From Lederbergia lenta NBRC 16444 (GTDB lineage Bacteria; Bacillota; Bacilli; Bacillales; Bacillaceae_C), in the NCBI RefSeq assembly GCF_001591545.1, contig NZ_BCVC01000001.1:930001-994000 (forward strand): 64,000 bases of DNA, given 5' to 3'. The position numbers and the translations under genes are program-made. Below are positions 17,260 through 26,801 of the stretch, in pieces. A model generated the notes under the pieces. It saw only the letters and a list, made by a program, of their open reading frames with translations, was not told where the DNA came from and did no database searches. The first letter of the stretch is position 1; each line of letters opens with the position of its first letter.

Positions 17260-17908
17260 AAGAAAACGATCAGCTACCGAAAAAAGAAATTTAGTCACCT
17301 TCACTAATCCAGACTCCATCATTTCAGAGCAATTTCGAACAATACGAACAAATCTCCACTTTATAAATGGAAAGAGCAAAAACAAAATTTTATTAATAAC
17401 TTCACCAGGGAAAAAGGAAGGAAAGTCGACGACTGCCGCTAATATAGCTGTGTCAATGGCGCAACAGAAGGAAAAAATACTTCTTATTGACGGAAATTTA
17501 AGAAATCCAAGTCTTCACAGTATATTCAAAACTTCAAATGAGGTTGGATTAACAGATGTTTTGACAGGAAAGGCAATATTTGAAGACGCTGTTTATTCTT
17601 CGAAAATTGGCAGTTTGGATATATTAACAAGTGGGGCAATTTTGTTTAATCCAGCAGAATTATTAGCATCTCATACGATGACGCAATTACTTCAAAAAGT
17701 AACTCCTTATTACGATATTGTACTAATTGATTCACCACCAGCCCTGGAAGTGACTGATACAAAAATTATCGCAAACTTATGCGATGGCGTTGTCCTAGTA
17801 GTCCGCCAAGATAAAACGAATATTGACAGTGCATTTGAATCGAAAAAAGTGTTAGAGTATGCAAAGGCTCAAATTGTCGGTGTGATATTGAATGAAAAGA
17901 ATAGTTAA
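17246..17908 (+). CDS. epsB: BY-type kinase of exopolysaccharide synthesis (EpsB-like), no tyrosine tail
   Basis: 220 residues. CpsD/CapB-type P-loop kinase: Walker A PGKKEGKST (54-62), Walker A' with LLIDGNLRNP (79-88) and Walker B VLIDSPP. TTG 17246 was chosen because AGAGGTGA precedes it; GTG 17237 is the alternative. BY-kinases usually end in a cluster of tyrosines that are autophosphorylated; this protein ends KAQIVGVILNEKNS with none, so regulation by tail phosphorylation is doubtful. It acts with the EpsA-like modulator at the membrane. Confidence 0.87.
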   Translation: MVISKRKRSATEKRNLVTFTNPDSIISEQFRTIRTNLHFINGKSKNKILLITSPGKKEGKSTTAANIAVSMAQQKEKILLIDGNLRNPSLHSIFKTSNEVGLTDVLTGKAIFEDAVYSSKIGSLDILTSGAILFNPAELLASHTMTQLLQKVTPYYDIVLIDSPPALEVTDTKIIANLCDGVVLVVRQDKTNIDSAFESKKVLEYAKAQIVGVILNEKNS

Positions 17909-17934
17909 AAACAAATATATTTTTTTACCGTGAT

Positions 17935-17950
17935 GTTCGTTATTAAGAAT
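17935..17950. promoter_or_regulatory. SinR-type operator inside the eps operon
   Basis: GTTCGTTATTAAGAAT differs from eps site 2 at one base. It lies 27 bp after the epsB stop and ahead of the structured RNA region. No promoter is evident, so it might act as a roadblock or be non-functional. Confidence 0.4.
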
Positions 17951-18000
17951 TAAACATTCTTTAAAAAGTGTACGTGAATATATTTCTTGAGGACAGTAGT

Positions 18001-18400
18001 ATCTGATGAATTAGCTGATGCTCCGTGCATACTCATCAGATCAATGAGCAAGGCGCTTTTGCTGTTCAAATGGTGATGTCTCCTTTCCATTATCAATGGG
18101 GGCACTCGATCATGCTGTGGGTTGAAAAACCTTAGACGCAAGTCGTCAGTAGTGTGATGTGAGGAGGGGTTAAATGCCCTAATGTATTTTAGAGATCTTA
18201 ATTATGCTGTTTCTAAGAAAGTATAGCGATGTACAAATTGCGCCCACAGGATGTGGCATTCTTTTATCAACGAACCTTCTTCGAATATAGAAAAATATGT
18301 TAGCCACAAAAAGTGAAGGCGCTAGTCACCCAGGTTCATTACAGATGGAACAGTACTTCCTCTATGTCGAAGCCAGACATAGAAACAGTATAATTAAGAT
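18001..18400 (+). ncRNA. Structured leader between epsB and epsC; probable EAR antitermination element
   Basis: This gap is unusually long and rich in complementary segments. Seen: a 9-bp stem ATCTGATGA (18001-18009) / TCATCAGAT (18033-18041); GCGCC (18240-18244) / GGCGC (18318-18322); a hairpin CCACA-gga-TGTGG (18244-18256) whose right arm TGTGGC (18252-18257) can instead pair with GCCACA (18303-18308), which makes a switch or pseudoknot; and an 8-bp stem TCTATGTC (18361-18368) / GACATAGA (18376-18383). In B. subtilis the EAR RNA, which drives processive antitermination of the long eps operon, lies in the same position. No covariance check was possible, so the class is inferred from place and structure. 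Confidence 0.5.
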
Positions 18401-18449
18401 CTTTCGTATTGTCTAATTCATCAAGGTATTTTAAAGAGGAGTGGATTTT

Positions 18450-20282
18450 ATGTCTTATCGACAAAGGTTGAACTTATTTATTTTTTTAGATTCCTGTATT
18501 ATATTAATGGCTATTTTTTTGAGCCTTTTTCTAGTAAACGCTAATTTTCATGTCCTTGCTTTACCAGTTATGATTACTTCTACCTCTATCTTAATAAGTC
18601 ATCACATATTTTCATTCATGTTTAAAATCTATAAAAAGGCCTGGGAGTATGCGAGTATAGGAGAATTAATTATTATTTTTAAAGTTGTCACTTTATCAAT
18701 AATAATCGCTGTTTTTGCCCAACTACTAATAATAAATGAAATTTACTTTAGACTGCTTGCAGTAACCTGGTTACTACATATGTTGTTCATAGGAGGGTCA
18801 AGGTTTTGTTGGCGTATATATCGAGATAACTTTTTGAATAAAACCGATAATAAAAAACGTACACTCATTATTGGGGCGGGATCTGCCGGGACGATGGTAG
18901 CCAGACAATTACTGAAAAACAATGATGCAGACCTTTTGCCGGTGGCATTTATTGATGATGATAGTAGAAAACATCAACTGGATATACTAGGTCTTCCCGT
19001 GTATGGAGGGGTAAATCGGATAGAAAATGCCATTCAAAATTATAACATCGAAAATGTAATTATTGCTATTCCTTCATTATCTCAAAAGAAATTAAACACC
19101 ATTTTTCGGGAATGTGCAAAAACCAAAGCAAAGACGCAAATTCTTCCCATGTTAGAGGATCTCATCACTGGAAAGATCGCTGTTACCCAATTCCGTGATG
19201 TGCAAGTAGAAGATCTTTTAGGAAGGAAGCCAATAGAATTAGATATTGAAAGTATTTCAGATTCTATAACGAATAAAATTGTATTGGTAACAGGTGCAGG
19301 AGGTTCCATAGGTTCAGAAATTTGCCGCCAAATATCTAAATTTCACCCACAGAAACTAGTGTTATTAGGCCATAGTGAGAATGACATTTATGAGATTGAA
19401 ATGGAATTACATGAAAAGTTCGGGCATGCAGACATGGAATTCCCAACTGAAATTGCGGATATTCAAGATGCTAAGAAAATGATGGATGTAATGAATCGGC
19501 ATCATCCTCATGTCGTGTACCACGCTGCAGCTCATAAACATGTACCGTTGATGGAGTACAATCCAGAAGAAGCCGTTAAAAATAATGTAATCGGAACGAA
19601 AAATGTCGCAGAAGCCGCAAGTTGGCATGGGGTAGAAACATTTGTCATGATCTCAACGGATAAAGCTGTGAATCCCACAAGCGTCATGGGGGCAACCAAG
19701 AGGCTGGCTGAAATGATTATTCAACATATGAACAAAAAAAGCAGAACAAAATTTGTTGCAGTTAGGTTTGGCAATGTTTTAGGTAGTCAAGGCAGTGTCA
19801 TCCCATTATTTAAAAAACAAATAAAAAAAGGCGGGCCACTTACAGTTACCCATCCAGACATGCTTCGCTATTTTATGACTATTCCTGAAGCTTCCAGATT
19901 AGTCATTCAAGCTGGAGCACTAGCTAGAGGGGGAGAAATCTTTGTATTAGATATGGGTGACCCGGTAAAAATTGTTGACTTGGCTAGAAATTTAATCAAG
20001 TTATCAGGCCATTCTATTGATGATATTGGAATTGAATTTACTGGGATTAGGCAAGGCGAAAAGCTATTTGAAGAATTACTCAATCAAAATGAAGTTCATA
20101 AACAACATGTATTTCCAAACATTTATATCGGAAAAGCATCGGAGCTTTATTTACGTGAAATAGAAGAGCTTTTATTAACATTCTCGATTATAGATAGGAA
20201 AGTATTAAGGGAAACACTTCTCCATTTGGCGAATAATAAAGGAAATTTGATACCAGAACGAGCAATGTCAGTTTCGGGATAA
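18450..20282 (+). CDS. epsC: Membrane nucleotide-sugar 4,6-dehydratase (EpsC/CapD/PglF type)
   Basis: 610 residues. Four N-terminal transmembrane helices (to about residue 125) precede a first Rossmann domain (about 145-250) and the catalytic short-chain dehydrogenase domain with TGAGGSIG at 281-288. The catalytic set is STDKAVNP plus M413-x3-K417: Met in place of the usual Tyr, as in long UDP-GlcNAc 4,6-dehydratases (PglF, EpsC). Expected product: UDP-4-keto-6-deoxy-GlcNAc, the substrate for the EpsN-like aminotransferase encoded further on. ATG 18450 (AGAGGAG upstream) is preferred to GTG 18441, which overlaps the ribosome site. Confidence 0.92.
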   Translation: MSYRQRLNLFIFLDSCIILMAIFLSLFLVNANFHVLALPVMITSTSILISHHIFSFMFKIYKKAWEYASIGELIIIFKVVTLSIIIAVFAQLLIINEIYFRLLAVTWLLHMLFIGGSRFCWRIYRDNFLNKTDNKKRTLIIGAGSAGTMVARQLLKNNDADLLPVAFIDDDSRKHQLDILGLPVYGGVNRIENAIQNYNIENVIIAIPSLSQKKLNTIFRECAKTKAKTQILPMLEDLITGKIAVTQFRDVQVEDLLGRKPIELDIESISDSITNKIVLVTGAGGSIGSEICRQISKFHPQKLVLLGHSENDIYEIEMELHEKFGHADMEFPTEIADIQDAKKMMDVMNRHHPHVVYHAAAHKHVPLMEYNPEEAVKNNVIGTKNVAEAASWHGVETFVMISTDKAVNPTSVMGATKRLAEMIIQHMNKKSRTKFVAVRFGNVLGSQGSVIPLFKKQIKKGGPLTVTHPDMLRYFMTIPEASRLVIQAGALARGGEIFVLDMGDPVKIVDLARNLIKLSGHSIDDIGIEFTGIRQGEKLFEELLNQNEVHKQHVFPNIYIGKASELYLREIEELLLTFSIIDRKVLRETLLHLANNKGNLIPERAMSVSG

Positions 20283-20295
20283 AGGAGGTGGAAAA

Positions 20296-21177
20296 GTGAT
20301 GAACGTAAGAAAAGCAATTATTCCAGCTGCGGGTTTAGGAACGAGATTTCTCCCAGCGACCAAAGCGATGCCAAAAGAAATGTTACCGATTGTTGATAAA
20401 CCGACGATTCAATACATTGTGGAAGAAGCGATTGAATCAGGAATCGAAGATATTATTATTGTGACAGGAAAAGGAAAGAGAGCGATTGAAGATCATTTTG
20501 ATCATTCTTTTGAATTAGAGCAAAGCTTAATGGAAAAAGGGAAGTATGATTTATTAGATAAAGTACAAAAGTCATCAAAGATGGTTGATATCCATTATAT
20601 TCGTCAAAAAGAACCAAAAGGCTTGGGGCATGCGGTTTGGTGTGCACGTAAATTTATTGGCGATGAACCATTTGCTGTTCTACTTGGTGACGATATTGTT
20701 CAAGCCAAAAAGCCTTGTCTAAAGCAAATGATAGAGCAGTATGAGAGATACAATGCATCGATACTTGGAGTTCAATCTGTTCCGGAAAGCGATGTGTCAA
20801 GATATGGAATTATTGACGGAAATGCAATTGGAAATCGATTGTATAGTGTCAATCATCTCGTAGAAAAACCAATACAAGCAGAAGCACCTTCCAATCTAGC
20901 TATTATGGGCAGATATATTCTTAATTCTAGAATATTTGAGATATTGAATGAGCAAAAGCCAGGAGCTGGAGGAGAAATCCAGCTAACAGATGCAATCGCT
21001 CGACTAAATCTTTATGAAGCTGTTTATGCTTATGATTTTGAAGGAGTTCGCCATGATGTTGGTGAAAAAATGGGCTTTATTCAAACGACGATTGAATTCG
21101 CTTTACAAAGAGATGAGTTAAGGAAAGACTTACTAGATTATCTATCCTCTGTACTTGAGAGAGAACTAATCAGATAG
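20296..21177 (+). CDS. galU: UTP-glucose-1-phosphate uridylyltransferase
   Basis: 293 residues, standard for GalU/GtaB. The N-terminal nucleotide-binding signature [20 protein letters not shown] starts near residue 10; VEKP and GEIQLTDAI are further family motifs. It makes UDP-glucose, which the GalE-like epimerase of the same operon would turn into UDP-galactose. The start is GTG 20296 or the following ATG 20299; AAAGGAGGTG at 20281-20290 serves either. B. subtilis eps has no such gene; here the operon supplies its own precursor. Confidence 0.94.
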   Translation: MMNVRKAIIPAAGLGTRFLPATKAMPKEMLPIVDKPTIQYIVEEAIESGIEDIIIVTGKGKRAIEDHFDHSFELEQSLMEKGKYDLLDKVQKSSKMVDIHYIRQKEPKGLGHAVWCARKFIGDEPFAVLLGDDIVQAKKPCLKQMIEQYERYNASILGVQSVPESDVSRYGIIDGNAIGNRLYSVNHLVEKPIQAEAPSNLAIMGRYILNSRIFEILNEQKPGAGGEIQLTDAIARLNLYEAVYAYDFEGVRHDVGEKMGFIQTTIEFALQRDELRKDLLDYLSSVLERELIR

Positions 21178-21186
21178 GTGAGAGCG

Positions 21187-22338
21187 ATGAGAAAAAAGGT
21201 GTTGTTTTGTGCAACGGTTGATTATCATTTTAATGCTTTTCACTTACCGTATTTAAAATGGTTTAAGGAGCAAGGTTGGGAAGTACATGTAGCTGCATCA
21301 GGAAAGATGGAATTACCATATGTAAATAGAAAATATGACATACCTATCCACAGATCACCTTTTAAAAGGAAAAACTTGGATGCCTATAATGAATTGAAAA
21401 CAATTATAGAAAAGAATCAATATAATATTATTCATTGTCATACACCAATAGGGGGTGTTTTAACTAGATTAGCAGCTCGAAAGGCAAGGAATGAAGGGAC
21501 GAAAGTAATCTATACTGCACACGGATTTCATTTTTGTAAAAATGCACCAATTCTAAATTGGCTGATTTATTATCCGATCGAAAAGTGGCTGGCAAAATAT
21601 ACTGACTGTTTAATTACGATTAATGAAGAGGACTTTGTGCTAGCGGTAAACCATCAATTTAAAGCAAATAAAATTGCACATATCCATGGAGTAGGAGTAA
21701 ATACGGAGCAATTTACGCCTGTAAATAAAGAAGACAAATTAAAATTAAGGGTCAAGTATCATTATGATAATGATGCTTTTTTACTGTTTTATGCAGCTGA
21801 ATTTAATAAAAATAAAAACCAACAAATGATCATTGAGGCATTAGCTTTAATCAAAGAGCAAATACCTAATACGAAGCTAATTTTTGCAGGGGATGGTCCG
21901 TTATTGGAAGATAGCAAAAAACTAGCAATCAAGCTAAAAGTCGCAGAAATGATCGATTTTTTAGGCTATCGTAAAGATGTAGAATTATTATTAAAGATGA
22001 GTGATCTTGCTGTGGCATCGAGTTTACGTGAAGGATTACCGGTAAACATCATGGAAGCTATGGCATGTGGTTTACCAGTTATAGCTACTGATAATAGAGG
22101 TCATAGGGAACTTATTTCTGATAGTAATAATGGCTGGCTTATTAGCAATGATTCGATCCAGCTTTCTGAAAAGATTGCTATTCTTGCAGTAAATAAAGCT
22201 TTAAGAGATCAGTTTGGTTCACAAAGTAGACATATCATTGTAAGCAAATATAGCTTATTAAAGATTCTAGAAGAAAAAAGCATTATGTATAAAGAAGTAA
22301 TGGATGAGATGGAGGAAAATCAGTGGGCAATCCATTAA
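21187..22338 (+). CDS. epsD: Glycosyltransferase family 4 (EpsD-like)
   Basis: 383 residues with a GT-B fold. The N-terminus MRKKVLFCATVDYHFNAFHL is typical of EpsD-type enzymes, and the C-terminal donor site has SSLREGLPVNIMEAMACGLP (the E-x7-E motif). It has no membrane helices and is probably peripheral. ATG 21187 is chosen over GTG 21178 because AGGTGA precedes it. It overlaps the next glycosyltransferase by 16 bp. Sugar specificity cannot be assigned. Confidence 0.85.
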   Translation: MRKKVLFCATVDYHFNAFHLPYLKWFKEQGWEVHVAASGKMELPYVNRKYDIPIHRSPFKRKNLDAYNELKTIIEKNQYNIIHCHTPIGGVLTRLAARKARNEGTKVIYTAHGFHFCKNAPILNWLIYYPIEKWLAKYTDCLITINEEDFVLAVNHQFKANKIAHIHGVGVNTEQFTPVNKEDKLKLRVKYHYDNDAFLLFYAAEFNKNKNQQMIIEALALIKEQIPNTKLIFAGDGPLLEDSKKLAIKLKVAEMIDFLGYRKDVELLLKMSDLAVASSLREGLPVNIMEAMACGLPVIATDNRGHRELISDSNNGWLISNDSIQLSEKIAILAVNKALRDQFGSQSRHIIVSKYSLLKILEEKSIMYKEVMDEMEENQWAIH

Positions 22339-23432
22339 GAATATTACATGTTGTTGTCAATATGAATCGTGGTGGAGCCGAGACACTTATTATGAACTTG
22401 TATCGGAATATCGATCGCAGGAAGGTTCAATTCGATTTCTTAACATGTAAAGCTGGAGCTTTTGATGAAGAAATACTAAATAAGGGAGGAAAGATTCATC
22501 GAATTCCTTATGTTTCAGATGTAGGGCATATAAAGTATTTAAAAGCATTAAATCAATTTTTTGATACCCATAAAAGCTATCCAATTATTCACTCCCATTT
22601 AGATAAGATGAGTGGAATGGTGCTTAGATCGGCTAGAAAGGCAGGTATTCCAGTTCGAATATCACATAGTCATAATACGCAAAGTGAAGGAGGATTAGCT
22701 GCAAGAATATACAAGTGGTTAGTAGGAAAATTTATTATTCCCAATTCTACGACTTTATTTGCGTGTTCGAATGATGCTGCCATATGGCTTTTTCAAAAGA
22801 AATCAAGCACCAGCCATATTTTAAAAAATGGCATTGAATATGATAGGTTTTCCTTTTCCAATGAAGTTAGAAAACAGATAAGAGCAGAGTTAATGCTAGA
22901 TGATCAAACCTTCATTCTTGGGCATGTTGGTAGATTTGCACATCAAAAGAATCATACCTATCTCATTGATTTATTCGCGGAATTTAATAAAGTGAGAGAA
23001 AATGCTGTTTTATTATTAATAGGTGATGGTCCGTTGCGCCCTACAATAGAAGAAAAGGTACGAAAACTAGGCTTAGAAAAGAAGATTAGATTTCTAGGGG
23101 TACGCAGTGATATAAATCGCATCCTTCAAGGGCTAGATATATTTGTATTTCCATCCTTGCACGAGGGGTTACCGGTAGCATTAATAGAGGCACAGGGAGC
23201 GGGCTTACCTTGTCTCATATCAGATTGTGTATCCACAGAAGTCGATTTAGGAATGAACCTAGTTAATTATGCGCCTCTTAATAATACAGAAGCATGGATA
23301 AATAAGATGAAAAGAATAACAGCCAGTCAAATGGAAAGAAAAAGTGAACAAGTTGCTTTTTCTAACAAAGGGTATGATATTGCAGCTACCGCAAATAAAA
23401 TAGAAGATTTTTACTTAACTATTTCGGGGTGA
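22323..23432 (+). CDS. epsF: Glycosyltransferase family 4 (EpsF-like), copy 1
   Basis: 369 residues, GT-B fold. The N-terminal LRILHVVVNMNRGGAETLIM (acceptor-side GGAE loop) and the donor motif HEGLPVALIEAQGAGLP are clear. The start is GTG 22323 with GGAGGAAAATCA before it, inside the end of the epsD-like gene. A paralogue with the same N-terminal block is encoded at 25637, so two EpsF-type transferases serve this polymer. Confidence 0.85.
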   Translation: MGNPLRILHVVVNMNRGGAETLIMNLYRNIDRRKVQFDFLTCKAGAFDEEILNKGGKIHRIPYVSDVGHIKYLKALNQFFDTHKSYPIIHSHLDKMSGMVLRSARKAGIPVRISHSHNTQSEGGLAARIYKWLVGKFIIPNSTTLFACSNDAAIWLFQKKSSTSHILKNGIEYDRFSFSNEVRKQIRAELMLDDQTFILGHVGRFAHQKNHTYLIDLFAEFNKVRENAVLLLIGDGPLRPTIEEKVRKLGLEKKIRFLGVRSDINRILQGLDIFVFPSLHEGLPVALIEAQGAGLPCLISDCVSTEVDLGMNLVNYAPLNNTEAWINKMKRITASQMERKSEQVAFSNKGYDIAATANKIEDFYLTISG

Positions 23433-23436
23433 AATA

Positions 23437-24327
23437 ATGAAGTTATTAACGATATTTACTCCAACTTATAATCGAGCCTTTTGCTTGGATAATTGTTACC
23501 AAAGTTTAATACGCCAAACAAGTAAAGATTTTGTCTGGCTTATAGTTGATGATGGTTCAACAGATAGCACAAAACAATTAGTGGATGAGTGGCTCCAAGA
23601 AAAGAAGATTGAAATCAGATATGTTTGGCAAGAAAATGTTGGTATGCATGGTGCGCACAACACCGCGTATGAATTAATTGATACTGAGTTAAATGTTTGT
23701 ATCGATTCTGATGATTATATGCCAAAGGATGCTGTAGAAAAGATCAATCATTTTTGGAGAAAATACGGTAGTGAAAAAGTGAGTGGTTTAATTGGATTAG
23801 ATGCAAACACGAATAATGAAGTGATCGGCACAAGATTACCGGAGACATTGAAAAGTTCAACATTGTTCCATCTCTATAACGAACATGGCGTTACAGGTGA
23901 TAAAAAACTCGTTTATCGATCAGAATTAACGAAACAACATCGATACCCAATTTTTCAAAACGAAAAATATGTAGGATTGGCCTACAAATATTATATGTTG
24001 GATAAAGAATATGAAATGTTGCTTTTAAATGAAGTATTATGTTGCGTGGAATACCTTCAAGATGGTTCATCATTAAATATGTTTAATCAATACAGAAAAA
24101 ATCCAAAAGGTTTCGCATTTTATCGAAAAGAATTGATGAAGTTACCTTTTGCAGGTCTAGCGTATAAATTTAGGCAGGCAATACATTTTGTGTCTAGTAG
24201 CTTATTAATGAATAATAAAAATTTCTTAAAAGAAAACCCGAGTAAAGCATTGACTATTATAGCTATTCCATTTGGCATAATACTATATTTTTATATTTTA
24301 TTAAAAACAAGAGTCTCACAAGGTTAA
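23437..24327 (+). CDS. Glycosyltransferase family 2
   Basis: 296 residues, GT-A fold. FTPTYNRAFCL near residue 7, DDGSTDSTKQL near 38-48, and the metal-binding DSDD near residue 90 are seen. A hydrophobic C-terminal stretch (about 270-288) may anchor it. It follows the EpsF-like gene by 4 bp. It does not resemble B. subtilis EpsE in its first motif, so a flagellar-clutch role is not supported. Donor sugar unknown. Confidence 0.85.
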   Translation: MKLLTIFTPTYNRAFCLDNCYQSLIRQTSKDFVWLIVDDGSTDSTKQLVDEWLQEKKIEIRYVWQENVGMHGAHNTAYELIDTELNVCIDSDDYMPKDAVEKINHFWRKYGSEKVSGLIGLDANTNNEVIGTRLPETLKSSTLFHLYNEHGVTGDKKLVYRSELTKQHRYPIFQNEKYVGLAYKYYMLDKEYEMLLLNEVLCCVEYLQDGSSLNMFNQYRKNPKGFAFYRKELMKLPFAGLAYKFRQAIHFVSSSLLMNNKNFLKENPSKALTIIAIPFGIILYFYILLKTRVSQG

Positions 24328-24370
24328 GCGAATTATATAAGTTGTCTTTATTTATAGGAGAGGAAATAAT

Positions 24371-25450
24371 ATGACCTTTCTATGGTTAAATCTTTTCATT
24401 GTATTTATACTATCCTTTTTTGCTAGATATTTTTCCACTCCGATATTAGCATCGGGTTCGATATCTACAATTAAACCAAATAAAACCTTAGTATTTGGTG
24501 CTCTACTGTCACTAGTTATTATTTCTGGTTTTAGAAATAATATTGGAGATACTTATTTTTATAAACATATATACGAGATCAATGAATTTACATGGGAATT
24601 TATTATTTCACAAAAAGATATTGGTTTTGGATTGCTACAAATGCTCTTAAAGAAATATTCAGATGATCCGCAAATCATGATTTTTACTTCCGCTCTGATC
24701 ACTAATATTTTGATCATTTCGGTTTTATTTAAATATTCAAGGATGTTTGAGCTAAGTACTTATGTTTATATTACAGGTGGCCTATTTTTGGTTTCAATGA
24801 ATGGTATTAGGCAGGTGCTGGCTGCAGCTATTATTTTTACCGCGACGAAATACTTAATGAATGGGAGTTGGGCCAAATATTTCACGGTTGTTATTTTTGC
24901 CTCCTTGTTCCATCAAAGTGCATTAATTCTGATTCCGATCTTTTTCTTAGTTAGATATAAAGCATGGTCTAATGCAACTTATATTTTGCTCTTTTTCTCA
25001 ATCGCAATAGTAATTGGTTTTGATCAGTTTTCAGCACTTTTATTTTCTGCTATCGAGGATACACAGTATGGACAATATTCAAATTTTAATGAAGGCGGAG
25101 CAAGCGTTGTTCGTGTTGCTGAAGATGCTGTACCACTTATAATCGCTTTTCTTGGCAGAGAGAAATTTAGGGTAATATTCCCTAGCAGTGATTATATCGT
25201 TAATATGGCTCTTATCGGCTTTATTTTTATGCTCATTTCCACGCAAAACTGGATATTCGCAAGATTTGCCATTTACTTTAGTTTATACCAATTAATTCTC
25301 ATATCCTGGATCATCAAACTATTCAGTAAAAGAGATCAAAGATTTGTATACTATGCGTTACTTATTTGTTATGGATTGTATTACTTTTACGAAAATGTAA
25401 TTACATTAAATATTCTTTATAAAAATGACTTTCTCGAGCATTTATTTTAA
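24371..25450 (+). CDS. epsG: EpsG-family membrane protein (probable polysaccharide polymerase)
   Basis: 359 residues, very hydrophobic, about nine to ten predicted membrane helices. Contains the EpsG family region SGFRNNIGDTYFYKHIYE near residue 55 and a conserved NGIRQVLAAAI segment. EpsG/Wzy-like proteins polymerise lipid-linked repeat units outside the membrane and work with a Wzx flippase (here at 34351) and the EpsA/EpsB length-control pair. ATG 24371 has GGAGAGGA upstream. A ~190-bp gap with a structured RNA follows it. Confidence 0.85.
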   Translation: MTFLWLNLFIVFILSFFARYFSTPILASGSISTIKPNKTLVFGALLSLVIISGFRNNIGDTYFYKHIYEINEFTWEFIISQKDIGFGLLQMLLKKYSDDPQIMIFTSALITNILIISVLFKYSRMFELSTYVYITGGLFLVSMNGIRQVLAAAIIFTATKYLMNGSWAKYFTVVIFASLFHQSALILIPIFFLVRYKAWSNATYILLFFSIAIVIGFDQFSALLFSAIEDTQYGQYSNFNEGGASVVRVAEDAVPLIIAFLGREKFRVIFPSSDYIVNMALIGFIFMLISTQNWIFARFAIYFSLYQLILISWIIKLFSKRDQRFVYYALLICYGLYYFYENVITLNILYKNDFLEHLF

Positions 25451-25511
25451 CATTATTCAGCAGAGGTCCCTCATTTCTAAGTGGAAAGATGAATAAGATT
25501 TACCTCATTCA

Positions 25512-25606
25512 GTGGGAGTGCAAGCTGGAAAGCCTCCGGCGATTGTCAAAGATTCTTAAAGGAAGTTTATCGAGAGAACTCGATAAAATCTGGAGGCAAT
25601 TCCCGC
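25512..25606 (+). ncRNA. Unclassified structured RNA between epsG and the next glycosyltransferase
   Basis: The 186-bp gap holds nested helices: GTGGGA (25512-25517) / TCCCGC (25601-25606); GCCTCC (25532-25537) / GGAGGC (25592-25597); and a perfect 9-bp stem TTTATCGAG (25566-25574) / CTCGATAAA (25579-25587) with an AGAA loop. There is no T tract, so it is not a terminator. It ends 31 bp before the next start codon. It may be a regulatory leader, processing site or antitermination element; I do not recognise the class. Confidence 0.5.
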
Positions 25607-25636
25607 CAAGGCTTAATTGATAATAGGGGGAAGGAA

Positions 25637-26782
25637 ATGGTAAAAGTAAATCTTCCTAAAAGGGTCCTCCACATTGTAAGTTCAATGGGGAGAGGAGGAG
25701 CCGAAACATTAATCATGAATATTTACCGAAACATCGACCGTAAAGAAGTTCAATTTGACTTTATTACTCATAGTTATGACATTGAAGACTATGACCAAGA
25801 AATTAAGGAAATGGGTGGGAAAATATATAATATCCCCAGCCTCGGAACTATCGGCCCTTTTCATTATATGAAAAAGTTGATGGCTATCATGTCTGATAGT
25901 GGATATGTTGCAATCCATGCTCATACGGATTACCAAAGTGGTATTCCAGCATTAGCGGCAAAAATGTGCGGCATAGAAAATAGAATTTGCCATTCGCATA
26001 GTAATAATTGGCTAAAACAGCATGGTTTTAAAGATAAGCTCATGTTAAAGGGGCTACAAGCGATAATTAAGTATTCAGCAACAAAGCTTTGTAGCTGCAG
26101 TGAAGAAGCAGCAAACTTTATATTTGGAACAAGCAAAGTAAGTATTCTAAAAAACGGAATTGATATAAATGATTATATTGAAACGGAACCAAACAATAGA
26201 AAAAGTGTGCTAAAGGAACTTCATTTATCTGAAGATACAAAGGTCATTGGCCATGTCGGCCGTTTTTCAGAATCAAAAAATCAACTGTTCATTATAAAGG
26301 TTTTAAAAAAGCTAGTGGAGGAAGATTCAAGATTTGTAGCTATCCTAGTTGGGGAAGGGCCTTTAAGAGAAAAAATGGAAGTAGAAGCTGAACAGTTAGG
26401 GCTATTGGGACATATTAGGTTTTTAGGGGTGAGAACTGATATCCCTAGATTGATGAACGCTTTCGATGTTTTTCTATTCCCATCTTTATTTGAAGGCTTC
26501 GGTATTGTCATGCTAGAAGCGCAAAGTTCTGGGACTCCTTGTGTTGCCGCAACGTCAGTTCCTAAAAGTACGGATATGGGGCTAGGGTTAGTAAAATACC
26601 TTCATCTCAATGAACATATCGATCTATGGTGTGAAGGCATTAAAACCTCCCTATTAATTGATAAGCCAAATACGCACTTCATAATAAATAATATATCGCA
26701 ACTCGGATTTAATATTCAGAGTAATTTGAACGATTGGTTAAGATTATACGGAATTCGCAACATTGAAGTTACTCAAAGCTGA
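25637..26782 (+). CDS. Glycosyltransferase family 4 (EpsF-like), copy 2
   Basis: 381 residues. Its N-terminal KRVLHIVSSMGRGGAETLIM is nearly the same as that of the enzyme at 22323, and the donor motif FEGFGIVMLEAQSSGTP has the E-x7-E pattern. It probably arose by duplication and adds a different sugar or linkage. ATG 25637 has GGGGGAAGG upstream. It lies just after the structured RNA and may be the first gene controlled by it. Confidence 0.85.
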   Translation: MVKVNLPKRVLHIVSSMGRGGAETLIMNIYRNIDRKEVQFDFITHSYDIEDYDQEIKEMGGKIYNIPSLGTIGPFHYMKKLMAIMSDSGYVAIHAHTDYQSGIPALAAKMCGIENRICHSHSNNWLKQHGFKDKLMLKGLQAIIKYSATKLCSCSEEAANFIFGTSKVSILKNGIDINDYIETEPNNRKSVLKELHLSEDTKVIGHVGRFSESKNQLFIIKVLKKLVEEDSRFVAILVGEGPLREKMEVEAEQLGLLGHIRFLGVRTDIPRLMNAFDVFLFPSLFEGFGIVMLEAQSSGTPCVAATSVPKSTDMGLGLVKYLHLNEHIDLWCEGIKTSLLIDKPNTHFIINNISQLGFNIQSNLNDWLRLYGIRNIEVTQS

Positions 26783-26801
26783 ATAGTGAGGTAATTCTGG
26801 A

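Noticed and set aside
18243-18257. CCACAGGATGTGGC also occurs, in inverted form, in the dispersed repeat (49140-49153)
   Set aside because: The shared 14 bases are a simple self-complementary hairpin; no other repeat sequence surrounds the copy in the eps gap, so it was not called a repeat copy.
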